A stretch of DNA of 24,239 nt from an uncultured Ruminococcus sp. (GTDB taxonomy: Bacteria > Bacillota > Clostridia > Oscillospirales > Acutalibacteraceae): assembly GCA_902783815.1 (NCBI GenBank), contig CACZSM010000183.1, positions 1 through 24,239 on the forward strand. Reading direction: 5' to 3'. This document shows positions 23,470-24,239 of the stretch, in pieces. Within the stretch, counting starts at the first letter, position 1; each line of letters starts with the position of its first letter. The notes under the pieces are model-generated. The model did no database searches, was not told where the DNA came from, and saw nothing but the letters and a program-made list of their open reading frames with translations. Position numbers and translations under genes: made by a program.

Positions 23470-23544
23470 ATTTATGTTGTAGGTAATATACAAAGAATCT
23501 TTACAGGGTGTTAATTATTACGAATTTTTGAACAAAAATAAATC

Positions 23545-23573
23545 TTTACAAAAAGAGGTCAATGTTATAAAAT
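23545..23573 (+). promoter_or_regulatory. probable promoter of the alpha-amylase gene
   Basis: TTTACA (23545-23550) and TAAAAT (23568-23573) are 17 bases apart. If used, transcription starts near 23580 and the leader is about 260 bases. A weaker candidate, TTGTAC (23647-23652) with TTAAAG (23670-23675), would give a shorter leader. The region is AT-rich, so support is moderate. Confidence 0.55.
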
Positions 23574-23579
23574 AATATG

Positions 23580-23839
23580 TAAGGAAAAGCGTACATGATG
23601 CTGCAAAAATTATGGAAAAATACATAATATTGTGTCTGGCACTGGATTGTACACTTTATATTGGCGTTTTTAAAGTAATTTTATAAAAAACGGAGGTGCT
23701 GTCGAAAAAGTTTTTTGTGAGTATATTTGATTTGGCAGGTTTGTGTTGTGGATATTTGTTTGTGTATTTTTTACAAAAAATATCTACGGTACGGATATTG
23801 TCAGAATTATTCTGATTCAGAAAGGAATGGTTTTTCTAA
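23580..23839 (+). promoter_or_regulatory. long structured leader before the alpha-amylase gene
   Basis: The 530-base gap 23309-23839 holds a terminator, a promoter and this leader; no convincing gene was found. The leader carries a hairpin formed by GATATTTGTTTGT (23751-23763) and ACAAAAAATATC (23773-23784) with one bulged G. It also carries a stand-alone GGAGG (23692-23696) without a well-placed start codon, and an alternating set TCAGAA (23801-23806), TTCTGA (23810-23815), TCAGAA (23817-23822) that runs into the ribosome binding site AAAGGA (23821-23826). I recognise no known riboswitch class. Confidence 0.4.
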
Positions 23840-24239
23840 ATGAATAGTGTAAAGAAATTCAACGGCGCATTGAAGCGCACATCTGCAATGATTCTTTCTG
23901 CATTGATAGCAGCTGCTACCGGTGTTGGCATGGTCGCATCACCGATGACAGTACAGGCTGCTGATATCCTCAGCAATGAGGAAAGAGGAGTCATTTATGC
24001 AAATTCGAGAACAGACTTCCGTGATGAGTCAATATACTTCCTCATCACAACAAGATTCTATGACGGTGATACCAGCAACAACGAGCATTGTGTGGACGAT
24101 ACCAAGGCAAAGAACCCTGACAGCGACCCAGCATGGAGAGGCGATTTCAAGGGTCTTATTGATAAGCTTGACTATATAAAGGCTCTTGGCTTTACAGCTA
24201 TATGGATAACCCCTGTAGTACAGAACAGATCCAGCTACG
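23840..24239 (+). CDS. secreted GH13 alpha-amylase, N-terminal part (cut by window edge)
   Basis: The first 133 codons of an extracellular starch-degrading enzyme. The signal peptide has a basic start (MNSVKKFNGALKRTS), a hydrophobic core and a cleavage site after VQA. The mature protein begins ADILSNEERG and shows the GH13 opening IYFLITTRFYDGDTSNN, the tryptophan and glycines of AWRGDFKGLIDKLDYIKALG, and FTAIWITPVVQN, the strand before conserved region I of the barrel. The catalytic residues lie beyond the window, so activity and any carbohydrate-binding or dockerin modules cannot be judged. AAAGGA is 13 bases before ATG 23840, a long spacing. The long leader and its repeats suggest post-transcriptional control. 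Confidence 0.9.
   Translation, partial: MNSVKKFNGALKRTSAMILSALIAAATGVGMVASPMTVQAADILSNEERGVIYANSRTDFRDESIYFLITTRFYDGDTSNNEHCVDDTKAKNPDSDPAWRGDFKGLIDKLDYIKALGFTAIWITPVVQNRSSY

Overview
The window looks like chromosomal DNA of a gut- or rumen-type clostridium, most likely a Ruminococcus-like member of the Oscillospiraceae. This rests on moderate-to-low GC, strong AGGAGG-type ribosome binding sites, short operons separated by hairpin terminators, and families typical of that group (DUF4317, DUF6062, DUF6483, CmpB-like membrane protein, HI0933-type flavoprotein, acetate kinase, a secreted GH13 alpha-amylase at the right edge). The genus is an inference. No tRNA, rRNA, CRISPR array, insertion sequence or phage gene was seen.

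Layout. 1-1425: two tandem exported proteins with SipW-type (TasA/CalY-like) signal peptides, ending in a bidirectional terminator. 1423-5694 (minus strand): an operon read from a near-consensus promoter at 5666-5694, in the order aconitase, a two-helix membrane protein whose natural start is followed by an in-frame stop codon, eukaryotic-type NADP isocitrate dehydrogenase, and a small zinc-ribbon protein. 5800-9320 (plus): an unlisted 35-residue membrane peptide, an RpiR-type SIS regulator, a flavoprotein, a DUF6483 protein and a DUF6062 protein with two tandem Cys/His modules. 9319-9867 (minus): a VanZ-like protein. 9977-15189 (plus): two lipoproteins and a 1255-residue membrane-anchored subtilisin-like protease from one promoter. 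15316-15961: PAP2 phosphatase. 15985-17336: acetate kinase. 17337-17576 (minus): a Smr-domain protein. 17602-19704 (plus): YerC-like regulator, methyltransferase and Hsp33, each overlapping the next by 4 bases. 19703-21996 (minus): HD-domain protein, CmpB-like membrane protein and an unrecognised protein. 22058-23469 (plus): DUF4317 protein. 23545-24239: a long structured leader and the first 133 codons of a secreted GH13 alpha-amylase, cut by the window edge.

How the genes fit together. Aconitase plus NADP-IDH form the citrate-to-2-oxoglutarate branch, which in fermentative clostridia mainly feeds glutamate synthesis. Acetate kinase is the ATP-yielding end of fermentation, and the amylase would supply glucose. 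The lipoprotein-lipoprotein-protease operon and the TasA-like pair are cell-surface systems of unknown purpose and are the least explained parts of the window. Several starts were moved inward from the longest open frame because a promoter or ribosome binding site lies inside the longer version.
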